From contig PXRQ01000080.1 in assembly GCA_003022005.1 (NCBI GenBank), forward strand, positions 1 through 64,000: 64,000 bases of DNA, in the 5' to 3' direction. The DNA is from Halobacteriales archaeon QS_5_70_15. GTDB taxonomy: Archaea; Halobacteriota; Halobacteria; Halobacteriales; Haloarculaceae. The notes beneath the pieces are model-generated. The model was not told the DNA's origin. It made no database searches and was given only the letters and a program-made list of their open reading frames with translations. The position numbers and the translations under genes are program-made. Position 1 is the stretch's first letter, and every line of letters starts with the position of its first letter. Shown here in pieces: positions 1 through 9,344 of this stretch.

Positions 1-72
1 GTCGTCGCAGAGATGGAGCCCGGAGTAGGCGGCGTGCATCACCGCCTCGTCCCCGCACTTGTCACAGTCCAT
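1..72 (-). CDS. ncsA: NcsA-type tRNA 2-thiolation protein, N-terminal 24 residues (runs off window)
   Basis: The reverse strand opens with ATG at 72 and reads MDCDKCGDEAVMHAAYSGLH followed by LCDD to the window edge. A CxxC pair (C3, C6) and a later HxC (H20, C22) form the N-terminal zinc finger. The string VMHAAYSG is what I remember from haloarchaeal NcsA/TIGR00269 proteins, which thiolate tRNA wobble uridine. The identification rests on this short signature only; the ATPase core lies outside the window. Confidence 0.72.
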   Translation of the reverse strand, partial: MDCDKCGDEAVMHAAYSGLHLCDD

Positions 73-137
73 CCCGTGGAACGTGCGGCCTCGCGGGGTT
101 GACCGTTTCGCTCCGGCGTCGTCGTGCCGTGGGTTCC

Positions 138-281
138 CTACCTGGGCTGGCCGGAGGAGACGCCGAGCACGGCGTCGCAGTCGGGACAGGTCCAGACCTG
201 GGGGGCGTTCGTGTCCGAGGCCTGTCTGAGGGTCGCAGTCCACTCGCTCAGGTCGCTCTCGCAGTAGGGGCAGATCGGCAT
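138..281 (-). CDS. 47-residue zinc-ribbon protein
   Basis: ATG at 281 and TAG at 138 enclose a 47-residue protein. Two cysteine knuckles, CPYC (residues 4-7) and CPDC (residues 32-35), are spaced as in a one-domain zinc ribbon of the small CPxCG class common in haloarchaea. It lies 65 bp upstream of ncsA on the same strand. The specific role is unknown. Support is the two knuckles plus the tight fit between neighbouring genes. Confidence 0.68.
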   Translation of the reverse strand: MPICPYCESDLSEWTATLRQASDTNAPQVWTCPDCDAVLGVSSGQPR

Positions 282-413
282 GGTTCGTGCTAGCATTCGA
301 CTTCCAGGCGTATCAGCGTGGTGCCGGAGGCGGGACGGGCCGGTTCCCGGGGCGGGCCGCTCCGTCCGATCGCGGAGCGAACGACTCTTTCCCGATCCCC
401 TCCTAGCGGCGGT

Positions 414-994
414 ATGTCACTCGGACGCGACGAGGCCGTCGACCGGCTCGAGCGCCTCGTCCGCACCGTCGAGGCGGAGCCGATGCCGGTCCCCGTCCGG
501 GAGGTGTGGGTGTTCGGCGACGTCGTCCTGGGTCTGGACCCCGTCGAGCGCCTGGACGTCTACCTCACGAAGGACCTCCTGTTCAAGGACCACCCCGGCG
601 CGGAGGAGCGGTTCCGGAAGTCCCACGGGGCCGCCGGCGTCGGCAAGACCGTCTCCGCCGACTGGGCCGAGCAGTTCCCCGAACACCTCCGGGCGAACGC
701 GAACGGCCACGCCGCCCCCGAGCAGTGTCTCGCCGCACACCTCCGGCCCGCGGGGACTGGACCCAGGTGCTCGATCCGCGGGCGGCCTGCCTGTGGGTCG
801 ACGGCGGGGACGGCGGGGTCAGGAGCGAGTCGGCCTTCGAGAAGCTCCGCGAGGGCGAGTTCGTCTTCCCCACCCTCTCGGGCGCGCTGGAGATGCTCGG
901 GCTGGACGAGGCGGAGGCGAAGGAGGCCGCCGGGACCGTGAAACGCCAGCGGGCCGAGCGCGAGGGCGTGAGCGTACGCGGGGACGTGGTCTGA
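414..994 (+). pseudogene. DUF7095-like protein gene, internally deleted and frameshifted
   Basis: The gene starts at ATG 414 (MSLGRDEAVDRLERLV) and holds its frame to about 745, through motifs such as VREVWVFGDVVLGLDP, LDVYLTKDLLF and HLRANANGHAAPE. The rest of the protein (DWTQVLDPRA ... VFPTLSGALEMLGLDEAE ... VSVRGDVV) continues in another forward frame from about 755 to TGA 994. Intact haloarchaeal homologues, as I recall them, have roughly 30 more residues at this junction, so a short out-of-frame deletion is inferred. No function is known for the family. The gene is dead unless the gap is an assembly error. Confidence 0.7.
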
Positions 995-1066
995 AACCAC
1001 GGGAACATACACTGCCTGCATCCGCAGGGTACACGCCTACGGCCGGCCGTGGCGTTGGCCCGTGCG

Positions 1067-1327
<261 letters not shown>

Positions 1328-1410
1328 CGTCGCGGCGACCGACGGCGACTCGTTCTCGGGAAACTCAAGGGCGGGACGCCGCGTGTCCCGTCGAGCCGAG
1401 CTCCGTCGGC

Positions 1411-2208
1411 TCAGGCCCGGCCGACGGTGACGTAGAACGGCACCGTCTCGCGCCGACGGTACTCCCCGTCGCGGAGCTGTCTGACGGCCTCGCGGCCCAT
1501 CGTGCGCCAGGATTCCCGGAGCGCGTCGAGTTCTTCCGGGTCCGTCTCGGCCCCGTCCGCGAGGACGTTCCGCCGCTCGCGGAGGCCGGCGCCGCTGGCC
1601 TTCCGCGTCGCCGCGCGGACCGCCGCCTCGGAGTAGGGCGGCTGGACGGCGCGCTCGAAGTCGTAGCGGCGGGTCGAGACCGCGGAGAGCCCCGCCCGCT
1701 CGAACGCCGCCGACGCGTCGCCGAGCGAGACGTCTGTCTCGGCACCGTCGAGGTAGAGCTCGCGCGCGCGCCGGGCGAGCGCGGCCTCGGCGCCGACCGT
1801 CGAGTCGACGCTGACCGCGGCGTTGTCCGGCTCGACCGCCGCGACGCGCCCGCGCGAGACGCGGGCGAACTCCCGGAGCGCCGCGGACGGGTCCGGGAGG
1901 TTCACCAGCAGCGCCTGGCACGCGACGACGCCGAAGGTCCCGTCGGGGAAGGGCAGCGAGAGGGCGTCGGCGCGGACGACCGGCTCGTCGACGCCCGCCA
2001 GGAGTTCGGGGTCGCGGTCGGCGCCGACCACCAGCGATCCGTCCGGGGTTTCCTCCCGCAGGACGGCCGTGAACTCGCCGGTCCCGCAGCCCACGTCGAG
2101 GACCCGGTCGGCCGACCCGAGGTCGAGGTCCGCGAGCGCCTCGCGCGCACCGTCCGTCCACATCCCGCGGCGCGTGCGACTGAGGTACGTCTCGCTGAAC
2201 CGACGCAT
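1411..2208 (-). CDS. Class I SAM-dependent methyltransferase
   Basis: A 265-residue protein starting MRRFSETYLSRTRRGMW. The glycine-rich SAM loop VLDVGCGTG is at residues 36-44, followed by VVGADRDPELL (acidic residue for the ribose) and a later LPFPDGTFGVVACQALLVNLPDP, matching motifs I to IV of the UbiE/Methyltransf_11 group. The substrate cannot be told. ATG 2208 is preferred over upstream ATGs because family similarity begins there. It is followed 66 bp upstream by the cupin gene on the same strand. Confidence 0.85.
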   Translation of the reverse strand: MRRFSETYLSRTRRGMWTDGAREALADLDLGSADRVLDVGCGTGEFTAVLREETPDGSLVVGADRDPELLAGVDEPVVRADALSLPFPDGTFGVVACQALLVNLPDPSAALREFARVSRGRVAAVEPDNAAVSVDSTVGAEAALARRARELYLDGAETDVSLGDASAAFERAGLSAVSTRRYDFERAVQPPYSEAAVRAATRKASGAGLRERRNVLADGAETDPEELDALRESWRTMGREAVRQLRDGEYRRRETVPFYVTVGRA

Positions 2209-2274
2209 CGCCGGCGTTTCGGCGGGAGCGGGCAAAAGAGCCGCGGAACCCACCGAGCGGCGGTCCCGGTGGGT

Positions 2275-2736
2275 CTACGTCCCGAGGTCGACGTCCGCCC
2301 TGCACTCCGGGCACTCGAACGCGAACCCCTCCTCGGCGGGTATCGCCCGGAGGTTCTCGCTGTCGCCACACTCCGGGCAGGGCTGTGGGATCCGGACGTC
2401 GGTGCTCTCCTTCGGCGCGCCGAGCGCGAGCGCCTCGACCGGCCCGTCGCCGTCGTTGCGGCCCCGCTGGTAGTCGCCGGGCGCGAACCGGACGGCCTCG
2501 CCGGGGGCGACGGCGAACTCCCCCTCCTGCGTCTCGAAGGTGGCCTCCCCCTCGACGACGTAGAACACCTCCTCCTGGTCCATGTGGGTGTGCATCCCGC
2601 CGGCGAACGCCTCGCCCGGCTCGAGCCGGTAGTGGTTGATCGCAACGTCGGTCGTCCCGAGCGCCTCCGAGAGCCCGCGGACCGTCGTGCCCGGCCGGTC
2701 GCCAGTCTCCACCGCCTCGATGGATACCCTCTCCAT
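2275..2736 (-). CDS. Cupin protein with C-terminal zinc ribbon
   Basis: A 153-residue protein. The cupin motif 1 stretch GGMHTHMDQEEVFYVVEGEA lies near residues 48-67 and supplies the His/Glu metal ligands; FAPGDYQ marks the second motif. After residue 115 a zinc ribbon follows with CPECGDSENL and FECPEC. The combination of metal cupin plus ribbon is common in haloarchaeal small proteins of unknown substrate. ATG 2736 puts the first strand at residue 4. Confidence 0.85.
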   Translation of the reverse strand: MERVSIEAVETGDRPGTTVRGLSEALGTTDVAINHYRLEPGEAFAGGMHTHMDQEEVFYVVEGEATFETQEGEFAVAPGEAVRFAPGDYQRGRNDGDGPVEALALGAPKESTDVRIPQPCPECGDSENLRAIPAEEGFAFECPECRADVDLGT

Positions 2737-2881
2737 GTCCGGGACGTTCCGGTGGCGGCCCCAAAAGACCGGGGGAGCCGGAACCCGGTTCGGGGCGACC
2801 ACCGACGGGCGACGTCCCCGCGAGTCCGCGAGTCCGCGAGCCGCCGGAGTCGTGGCCGTCGCCGCTCACGGTACCGAGACG

Positions 2882-3727
2882 CTACGCGTCTCGCAGTTCC
2901 CGAACCTTCCGGACGTTCCACTCGTAGGATCGGCCGTCCTCGGTCGGCGTCTCGAGGACGAACGGGAGGTCCGCGAGGTCGGGGTGGTTGATCACCGCGC
3001 GCATCCCGTCCTCGCCGATCTCCCCCTCGCCGACGTGGGCGTGTTCGTCCTTGTTCGTCCCGCGGCCGTGTTTCGAGTCGTTGAGGTGGATGCAGGCGAG
3101 GCGTTCGAGGCCGATCACGTCGTCGAACTCGGCGACGGTCTCCTCGACCGCCTCGGGCGTCGAGAGGTCGTACCCCGCGGCCCAGGCGTGGGCCGTGTCC
3201 ACACACACCTCGAGGTCGTGCTCGCTCTCCTCGAGGACGTGCGCCAGGTGCTCGAACTCGTCGCCGAGCTTGGTCCCGCCCCCGGCGTCGGACTCGACCA
3301 GCACCGTCACGCCGCCGGGGACGTCGACCTCGTCGAGCGCCGCGACGGCGTTCCCGAGGCCGCCCTCGACGCCCGCGCCCGTGTGCGCCCCCAGGTGGAC
3401 GTTCACGCACTCGATGCCGAGCCGGTCGGCGACGTCGACCTCCGTCTGCATCGACGCGACCGACTTCTCGCGGAGGTCCGCTTTCGGGGTGCAGAGGTTC
3501 ACGAGGTAGGAGGTGTGGATGACCCACGGATCGAGGTCGTGCTCCTCGGTCAGTCCCCGGAACCGTTCGGCGTCGTCGTCGTCGATGGAGGGGTCGGCCC
3601 AGACCTGCGGGCTGTGGGAGAATATCTGCCCACAGTTGCCGCCCAGATCCACCTGCGCGTCGGCCGCGTTGTGTACGCCGCCCGCGATCGAGGTGTGTGC
3701 CCCCACCCGGAGTTCTGTACTGCTCAT
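2882..3727 (-). CDS. nfo: Endonuclease IV (AP endonuclease)
   Basis: A 281-residue protein, the usual length. It cuts DNA 5' of abasic sites in base excision repair. Family signatures visible are [14 protein letters not shown] at the N-terminus, [24 protein letters not shown], and [20 protein letters not shown], which carry the His/Asp/Glu ligands for the three zinc ions, and PFVLETP near the end. The start MSSTELRV is 3 residues before the first conserved strand. It diverges from the EamA gene at 3837 with a 110-bp shared upstream region. Confidence 0.95.
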   Translation of the reverse strand: MSSTELRVGAHTSIAGGVHNAADAQVDLGGNCGQIFSHSPQVWADPSIDDDDAERFRGLTEEHDLDPWVIHTSYLVNLCTPKADLREKSVASMQTEVDVADRLGIECVNVHLGAHTGAGVEGGLGNAVAALDEVDVPGGVTVLVESDAGGGTKLGDEFEHLAHVLEESEHDLEVCVDTAHAWAAGYDLSTPEAVEETVAEFDDVIGLERLACIHLNDSKHGRGTNKDEHAHVGEGEIGEDGMRAVINHPDLADLPFVLETPTEDGRSYEWNVRKVRELRDA

Positions 3728-3836
3728 GGACCACGGTGGGAGGCCGGCGGGGATAGTGACTTCGAAACCGGCCGGCGGCGTCGCGGGCACGGGGGAGTTC
3801 GGGAGCGTTATGCCCCTTCCCCCTGGAGCGGAGCGC

Positions 3837-4721
3837 ATGGCGACGGAGGCCGTCCTGATCGCGGTGCTCAGCGCGACCGTCTGGTCGCTGAGCATGGTCG
3901 GGCTGAAGCTCGGCCTCGAGAACGGCGGGACGAGCCTGCAGGCCTCGCTCGTCGTCGCGTTCGTGGACGTCGCCGTCTACTGGGGCCTGCTCGTCGTGCT
4001 CGGTCGGGTCGGGACGTTCGCGGAGGTGGGGCCGGTCGGCCTCGGCGCGTTCGTCCTCGCGGGCGTCGTCGGGACGGCGCTCGGCCGGTTCGCGTCGTTC
4101 ACGGGCATACACAGGGTGGGCGCGAGCGTCAACAGCGCGGGCATCAGCACCCGGCCGCTGTTCGCGACCGCGCTCGCGTTCCTCCTCATCGGGGAGGCGG
4201 TCGCCCCGCAGGTCGTCGGCGGGATCCTCCTGCTCGTCGTCGGGCTCGTCGTCCTCTCGCTCTCGCGCGGCGGGGACATCGGCGGCTGGCGGCCCTACGA
4301 GCTCCTCTTCCCGCTCTCCGCGGCGGGGGCGTTCGCGCTCGCCGACGTCCTCCGGCGGTGGGGACTGACGACGACCGCCGCCACGCCCCTGCACGGCGTC
4401 GCGCTGAACGAGACCGCCGGCGGCCTGCTGCTCGCCGCGTACGTCCTCGCCCGCCGCCGGGACACGATGGATGCGGTCTCCCGTCGAACGTACGGCATCT
4501 TCGTCGGGAGCGGCGTCCTGAACGCGCTCTCGCTGCTCCTGTTCTTCGTCGCCCTCGACCTCGGGCGTGTCGCCGTCGCCTCGTCCCTCATCGCGACGAC
4601 GCCCCTCTTCACCGCCGCGTTCGCGTACGTCCTGCTCGAGGACCTGGAGCGGATCACCGCCGGGGTCGTCGCCGGCGCCGTGCTCGTGGTCGGCGGGGCG
4701 GTCGTCATCACGCTGGCCTGA
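3837..4721 (+). CDS. EamA/DMT-family membrane transporter
   Basis: A 294-residue protein with about ten hydrophobic segments in two halves (two EamA repeats, second starting around [20 protein letters not shown]). This is the drug/metabolite transporter fold; substrate unknown. ATG 3837 is chosen; an in-frame ATG at 3810 would add nine residues. The TGA stop at 4719 is directly followed by TACGG and a perfect hairpin. Confidence 0.85.
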   Translation: MATEAVLIAVLSATVWSLSMVGLKLGLENGGTSLQASLVVAFVDVAVYWGLLVVLGRVGTFAEVGPVGLGAFVLAGVVGTALGRFASFTGIHRVGASVNSAGISTRPLFATALAFLLIGEAVAPQVVGGILLLVVGLVVLSLSRGGDIGGWRPYELLFPLSAAGAFALADVLRRWGLTTTAATPLHGVALNETAGGLLLAAYVLARRRDTMDAVSRRTYGIFVGSGVLNALSLLLFFVALDLGRVAVASSLIATTPLFTAAFAYVLLEDLERITAGVVAGAVLVVGGAVVITLA

Positions 4722-4726
4722 TACGG

Positions 4727-4746
4727 ACGGTCGTACCGACGACCGT
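4727..4746. terminator. Perfect 8-bp stem hairpin between convergent genes
   Basis: ACGGTCGT (4727-4734) and ACGACCGT (4739-4746) pair perfectly across a 4-nt loop, between the 3' ends of the convergent EamA and lplA genes. It begins with TACGG directly after the EamA TGA, as do the dispersed inverted-repeat elements elsewhere in the window, so it may be a shrunken relative. There is no T-tract, so termination is only a suggestion. Confidence 0.45.
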
Positions 4747-4762
4747 CAGTTCGCCGGACCGC

Positions 4763-5581
4763 CTACGCCGACAGCGGGTCGGTCCGCTCGCGGGTCCACG
4801 CATCCGTTCGATACTTCCCGTCGGCGATCTCCTCGAACCGGTCGCGCTCCGCCCCGGTCCAGTCGCCGGGGTCGGCGTCGGCCCACTCGGCGAGCGTCGA
4901 TTCCAGGGTCTCGACGGCCTCCCGGCGCCCGATGTCCGCGAACTCGCGGATACCCGATACGCGCTCCTCGAACCCCTCGGGGGTCACGTCGTGGTCGGCG
5001 AAACACGACAGATGCCGCTCCGGATCGGTCGAGAAGGAGAGCGACCCGTGCTGGATCACCGCGTCTCGGGTCCGGTACTGCGCGTTACCGCTCACCTTCC
5101 GGCCCCCGGCGAGCACGTCGTGAGCGGGGTTGACGTCCCGGAGGTAACACGACGGATAGTGGAGCGACTCCCTCGGTTCGTCGGCGAAGTCGGCGCCGAC
5201 GCCCATCCGCCGGAACGCCTCGAGGACGGGTTCGCAGAGCAGTTCGTACGTCCCCATCAGGTCCCCCGGGAGTTCGGCGGCGGGGGCGACGATCGAGTAG
5301 GAGATGTCCCCGAACGAGTCGTGGTAGATGGCGCCCCCGCCGGTGGGCCGGCGGACCACGTCGACGCCCTCCCGTTCGCACCAGTCCCAGTCGACGTCCG
5401 AGGCGGGCTGTCGGTAACCGAGCGAGAGCGTGCTCGGCGTCCACCGGTAGACCCGGACCGTGCGGGGCCCGCCCCCGGCGGCCGTCTCCGCGGCCACCTC
5501 GTCGTAGGCCATCGCCCGGGCGCCGTCCAGGTCCTCCTCGCGGACGAGGCGCCACTCGCGGTCGGCGACGTCGCTGTCCAT
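4763..5581 (-). CDS. lplA: Lipoate-protein ligase A family protein
   Basis: A 272-residue protein of the biotin/lipoyl protein ligase fold. VRRPTGGGAIYHD (about residues 76-88) is the lipoate/adenylate-binding loop, and GGRKVSGNAQYRTRDAVIQHGSLSF contains the catalytic lysine of the LplA family. It attaches lipoate to E2/GcvH domains, or may transfer octanoate. ATG 5581 fits the family N-terminus (WRLVREEDLDGARAMAYDE). The 115-bp space to the divergent HTH remnant at 5697 should hold its promoter. Confidence 0.9.
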   Translation of the reverse strand: MDSDVADREWRLVREEDLDGARAMAYDEVAAETAAGGGPRTVRVYRWTPSTLSLGYRQPASDVDWDWCEREGVDVVRRPTGGGAIYHDSFGDISYSIVAPAAELPGDLMGTYELLCEPVLEAFRRMGVGADFADEPRESLHYPSCYLRDVNPAHDVLAGGRKVSGNAQYRTRDAVIQHGSLSFSTDPERHLSCFADHDVTPEGFEERVSGIREFADIGRREAVETLESTLAEWADADPGDWTGAERDRFEEIADGKYRTDAWTRERTDPLSA

Positions 5582-5696
5582 GCCCGAGGGGTTCGCCTCG
5601 GCGGGCAAAGCGGTTGCGACCGACCCTTCGAACTCCCCTTGTACCGCCGTGATCGTTCTATCAACGCTTTTGTCGGCCGTCGCCGGAGGACGGGTC

Positions 5697-6236
5697 GTGA
5701 GCTTCGTCGAACGCGACGTGGAGATAGAGCGGGAGTTCGCGCTCGACCCGGGACGGCCGCGGCCGTGGGCAACGACCTCCGGGCGCGGATACTCGCCCGC
5801 CTCGCCGACGAGTCGGAACCCAACGAGAGCCTGACCGAGGACCTGCGGGCCGCCGGCGAGGACCGGGCCGAGCCGACCGGAGTCCGTCGGCGGCGGTACG
5901 CGCAAGCACTACCGGGCGGAGGCGCGACTGCTGCCCTACTCGCTCCCGGAGGGGACGACCGAGGAGCTGTCGGCAGCGCAGTCGACGACGCGCCGCGGGG
6001 CGAACGCGCTCGTCGACGCGGTGCTCGAGAACCACGGCCCGGCGATACGGGCGGCCGCCGAGGACCTAGAGGTGATGGAGGGAACCGGGGTCGAAGACAC
6101 GGGCTGGGGAGCCGACGACGAGCGCGAACGGATCGCGTTCGTCCTCCGGGCGCCCGTCGACCGGGCGCTGACCGACTTGGCGGAGGCCGGACGGTTCGAG
6201 GCGGTGGACGAGGCCGGGGAGGGCGGGCTACAGGCG
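5697..6236 (+). pseudogene. Remnant of a winged-helix (ArsR-like) regulator, at least two frame breaks
   Basis: GTG 5697 begins SFVERDVEIEREFALDP. The frame then shifts near 5745 to AVGNDLRARILARLADE ... LTEDLRAAGEDRAEPT, which looks like the first helices of a winged HTH. It shifts back near 5885 to GGGTRKHYRAEARLLPYSLP ... ALVDAVLENHGPAIRAAAED. The recognition helix and wing region between the last two blocks are missing, so the product cannot be an intact regulator. No clear stop occurs before the frame runs antisense into the nuclease gene at 6228. The family assignment is by look only. Confidence 0.5.
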
Positions 6237-6968
6237 CTCGAACCGCTCGCAGTGGAGCCTCTCGGCGACTCGGTCCGCGACCGTCCGGAGATTGACCGTG
6301 TCCTCGCGGTTGTACGAGACGAGCGTGTCGAGTGCCCCCTCGTCGCCGCGTCGCTCGTAGCGCCTCCAGAGCCGAACGGCGTCCTTCCCGTCGAGGTCGG
6401 GGCGGTCGCGCTCGATGCCGACGCCCTCCTCGACGGCCTTCAGCCCGCCGGTCAGTCCCAGCGACCGGCACGGGTAGATGAGGTCGAGGTGGGCGGCGTC
6501 GAGCGGGAGGTCGAACGCGTTCCGCAAAAACGGGACGTCGAAGCGCGCACCGTTATACGTGACCAGCAACGGGGCGTCGAGTGCCTCGCGAATCCGGTCG
6601 CGGGTGAGATCCCGGCCGCGGACGAGCGTGGTCGTCCCGCCGCCGCGGTGGACGCTCACCGTCGTGACGTCGTCGTGGGCCTGCGAGAGCCCGGTCGTCT
6701 CGATGTCGAAGAACGCGGCGTTCTCGCGGAAGTTCTCATAGAGGCGCCACTGCTCGCTCCCCGGAAAGGTCTCGGCGAAGAAACGGGCGTCCCCGTCGAC
6801 CAGACGGGGCCGGGCGTCCTCGATGAACCGCTCGATCCGGTCGGCGAGGGTCCCCGAGACCAGCGACGGGTCGAACGCGTCCCAGTGGGTGGCCCCCTCG
6901 CGCCAGAGCCGGCGTTCGGTCTTCTCCCCCACGCCCCGGACCGGGATGAAACTGTTCTCGATGCGCAC
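6228..6968 (-). CDS. RNase H-fold (DEDD) exonuclease-like protein
   Basis: A 246-residue protein with a GTG start at 6968. The N-terminal 70 residues (FIPVRGVGEKTERRLWREGA) look like a helix-hairpin-helix. The nuclease core has FDIETTG, YNGARFDVPFL and YNREDTVNL, matching Exo I, II and III of the DEDD/RNase_H_2 (YprB-like) family. Metal-dependent exonuclease activity is inferred; no substrate is evident. Its TAG overlaps the dead end of the HTH remnant on the other strand. Confidence 0.85.
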   Translation of the reverse strand: MRIENSFIPVRGVGEKTERRLWREGATHWDAFDPSLVSGTLADRIERFIEDARPRLVDGDARFFAETFPGSEQWRLYENFRENAAFFDIETTGLSQAHDDVTTVSVHRGGGTTTLVRGRDLTRDRIREALDAPLLVTYNGARFDVPFLRNAFDLPLDAAHLDLIYPCRSLGLTGGLKAVEEGVGIERDRPDLDGKDAVRLWRRYERRGDEGALDTLVSYNREDTVNLRTVADRVAERLHCERFERL

Positions 6969-7096
6969 GTGACGGGTAAGGGTGCCTCCGGGTCTAAAGT
7001 CGTTCGCACACCGGCGATAGTGGATCGGATGTACGCGGATCGAACTACCGGGTCAGGATCGTTCGGTCACCCCCCGTAGCTGAACTCCCGGACTCG

Positions 7097-7174
7097 TACT
7101 GTCGGACAGGGCTACCCGAACACCATCGCCGCACCGGTGTGGCGATACCGTTCACGGGCTCCTGCCCGACAGTA
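7097..7174. mobile_element. Inverted-repeat element, divergent subfamily, at a TGA stop
   Basis: TACTGTCGGACAGG at 7097 and CCTGCCCGACAGTA ending at 7174 are near-perfect inverted repeats. Inside is a second hairpin, ATCGCC...GGCGAT. The right edge is followed by TCA (7175-7177), which is the TGA stop of the DJ-1 gene on the reverse strand; the left edge is preceded by TCG. Size (78 bp), TAC termini and position on a stop codon match the main family in this window, but the internal sequence does not. Confidence 0.65.
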
Positions 7175-7765
7175 TCAGCCCAGGTAGACGTCCTCGGAGG
7201 GGTCGTACTCCATGCGCCTCGCCACGCGGTCCCGGAGCTCCTCCCCGAACTCGCGGGCGAGGAAGTGGAACGCGAGGTCCAGTCCCGAGGTGACTCCCCC
7301 GCAGGTGATGACGTCGCCGTCGTCGGCGACGCGCGCGTCGACGAACTCGGCCACCTCGCGGAGGTCGTCGTGGGCGACGTGGTGGGTCGTCGCGGGCCGG
7401 CCATCGAGGATGCCCGCCCCCGCGGCGAGCATCCCACCCGTGCAGACCGTGGCGACGGTCGCACCCCGCCCGTGCAGGTCCGCGAGCGCCTCCGGTATCG
7501 CTCCGCGGTCGTACTCCGCCCACGCGCTCGCAGCCGCGCGGTCGCCCCACCCCCCGCCGGGCACGAGCACGACCTCCGGGGAGCCGAGGGTGCCGTCGAC
7601 CCCCACCCGGAGGCCGTGGCTCGCGGTCACGGCCTCCCGCGGCTCGAGGGTGACCAGCCGGGTCGAGAGGTCCGCCCCCTCCTGGGCGCCGTTCCGGAGC
7701 ACCTCGTAGGGACCGATGGCGTCCAGTTCGTCGAACCCGTCGTACAGCAGTATCTCGAGGTCCAT
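7175..7765 (-). CDS. DJ-1/PfpI family protein
   Basis: A 196-residue protein starting MDLEILLYDGFDELDAIGPYEVL. The nucleophile elbow VATVCTGGMLLAAGAG type motif is present as ATVCTGGMLAAGAG around residue 107, with the preceding glutamate region EYDRGAIPE. The class includes isonitrile hydratase-like and glyoxalase-like enzymes and GATase1-like sensors; which one applies cannot be told. The TGA stop is the junction of the inverted-repeat element at 7097-7174. Confidence 0.85.
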   Translation of the reverse strand: MDLEILLYDGFDELDAIGPYEVLRNGAQEGADLSTRLVTLEPREAVTASHGLRVGVDGTLGSPEVVLVPGGGWGDRAAASAWAEYDRGAIPEALADLHGRGATVATVCTGGMLAAGAGILDGRPATTHHVAHDDLREVAEFVDARVADDGDVITCGGVTSGLDLAFHFLAREFGEELRDRVARRMEYDPSEDVYLG

Positions 7766-8683
7766 GCCCGACGAACGTCGGGGGACTACTAAAAAGGCCC
7801 CTCGGCCCAGTCATAAACCGGATATCGCGATACGAAACCCTGCCCGAGGCCCGGAGACCGGGACCCGGTGATCCCGGAAGAGAGCGCTCGGACGGTGGAT
7901 CCCCCGACCGGAGACGGGGCCGGGACCACGGCCGCACCGCTCGCCATCCCGGCCCCGAGCGGATCTGGCATCGACGAGGAGGGTCCCGGGTCGGGCCGAG
8001 GAGTTCCGGGAGCAGCCGGGGATCCGAGTCCGTGCGGCGACCGCCTGGGGCCCGGGTTCCGAGCTTCCCCGACGAGGGGCCGCCGCGCCCGGGAGCGTCC
8101 GGTGACACCGACCGCGGCGAACTGGTACCACGGGCCGACTCGGCAACCCGACCCGGCGAACCCGTGCGACGGCTGCAGGGCCGGCCCGTCGTCGACCGTC
8201 GACCCGCGAGCCCCGAACCTCCGCGCGGGTACGGGACACGAACCGTCCGCGTAGCACGAAGCGTCGCCACATCCGGTCGTACGTGTACGGGGGCGCGGGG
8301 GGTCGAGCGAACCGGGGTTCCGGACCGCGGTCGAGAGAGCCGAGCACCGCAGAACGGGCGGCCAAGCACCGAGCCTGGGTCATCCGTGTGTATGCCATCG
8401 AGCGGGCGTCCCGGGATGACGACGCCGATTCGATATCGCGACATGCGGTTCATCGGAGAGGGGATCGTCCACCGAAGCTTGAAGTACCGGGACGGGACCA
8501 CCGATTCCCGTGACCTGAGCGAAGCGGCGGGGTGATCCACGGGCACGCGGTCGGCGCCGCACGCCCGGACGGCCACGGGGGGCCGAGCGTGGCACGCCAC
8601 TCCGCCGAGCGATCCGTGCCACCTGCTCGTCCCCGTTCGGGGGACGTGCCGTCCGTCGCGTATCACCGGGTTCGGAGCGTCCG
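7766..8683. other. 918-bp stretch without a supportable gene
   Basis: Open frames here have Arg/Pro/Gly-rich translations typical of antisense or random GC-rich DNA, with no motif. The stretch holds an imperfect inverted-repeat pair (7816-7836 and 8429-8450) and several short GC palindromes. It may be a decayed gene or a long accessory spacer. Confidence 0.6.
7816..8450. repeat. Imperfect inverted-repeat pair around TATCGCGATA
   Basis: Positions 7816-7836 read AACCGGATATCGCGATACGA. The reverse complement of 8429-8450 begins AACCGCATGTCGCGATATCG. The two ends align inverted with a few mismatches and one offset, and enclose about 590 bp of non-coding-looking DNA. Part of the match is a self-palindrome, so it could be chance. 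Confidence 0.35.
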
Positions 8684-9154
8684 CTATCGGTGCGGCGGGG
8701 CGTCCCAATCGTAGGGGATTTCGTCGGTGTCGTACGGGAGGCGTTCCTCGTCGGGGTCGTCGTACTCGTAGAGGTTCGTCGGGAAGTTGACGACGGTCGC
8801 CCGCTCGTCGCCGACCGCCTCGAACCCGTGCCAGCAGTCTCCCGGAACGCGGAGGAGCTGCATGTTCTCCTCCCCGATGACGTACGTGTCGACCTCGCCA
8901 CGGGTCGGCGAGCCCTCGCGGTCGTCGTAGATCCCGACCCTGATCCGGCCGCTCGGGACGACGAAGTGGTCGATCTGCCCCCGGAGGTGTCGGTGCCACG
9001 CCCGGACGACGCCGGGATAGGTGATCGAGACGTAGGACATCGCGGGCTCGTCCTCCCCGTCGTAGAACGCCCAGTCCGACCGCCACACCTCCGTGAGCGA
9101 GCCACGGTCGTCGGCGTTGACCTGCAACTCCCGCAGTTCGACGTCGTGTATCAC
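8684..9154 (-). CDS. dTDP-4-dehydrorhamnose 3,5-epimerase-like (RmlC) cupin
   Basis: A 156-residue protein with GTG start at 9154 (VIHDVELRELQVNADDRGSL). The pattern RGSLTEVWRSDW, SYVSITYPGVVRAWHRHL, and GRIRVGIYDDREGSPTRGEV matches the RmlC cupin, including the catalytic His in WHRH. It would epimerise a dTDP-4-keto sugar for surface polysaccharide. A strict sugar cluster is absent, though a sugar nucleotidyltransferase lies at 12365. GTG is preferred because upstream residues are low-complexity. Confidence 0.8.
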   Translation of the reverse strand: MIHDVELRELQVNADDRGSLTEVWRSDWAFYDGEDEPAMSYVSITYPGVVRAWHRHLRGQIDHFVVPSGRIRVGIYDDREGSPTRGEVDTYVIGEENMQLLRVPGDCWHGFEAVGDERATVVNFPTNLYEYDDPDEERLPYDTDEIPYDWDAPPHR

Positions 9155-9344
9155 GTGTGGCGGGTACGAGGGCGTCGGCTTACCTGTTCGGGTGCCGACC
9201 CCGACGCCGGCGTTCGCGGCACGGGTCCGTGACAGCCGCCGATCCGCTCTCGCCGCCACCGGTCCCGGATCGCCGGCGCGTCGCCCCGCGCGACGGCCGC
9301 GCTCGGGGAGGGTCGGGGACCGATCTACCGAAAGAAGAGACACC

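Noticed and set aside
414..994. Programmed frameshift or intron as explanation for split genes
   Set aside because: Protein segments are missing at the joints, not just out of frame, and no intron-like or bulge-helix-bulge sequence lies at the junctions. Recoding cannot restore lost residues.
1902..4394. A very long reverse-strand open frame of over 800 codons
   Set aside because: It runs through and antisense to the cupin, endonuclease IV and EamA genes and its translation is Arg/Gly/Asp-rich without domains. Such frames are a by-product of GC-rich codon use. The same applies to long frames at 2636-6295, 7152-9086, 10012-12471, 16057-19644, 20454-22082 and 28716-32063.
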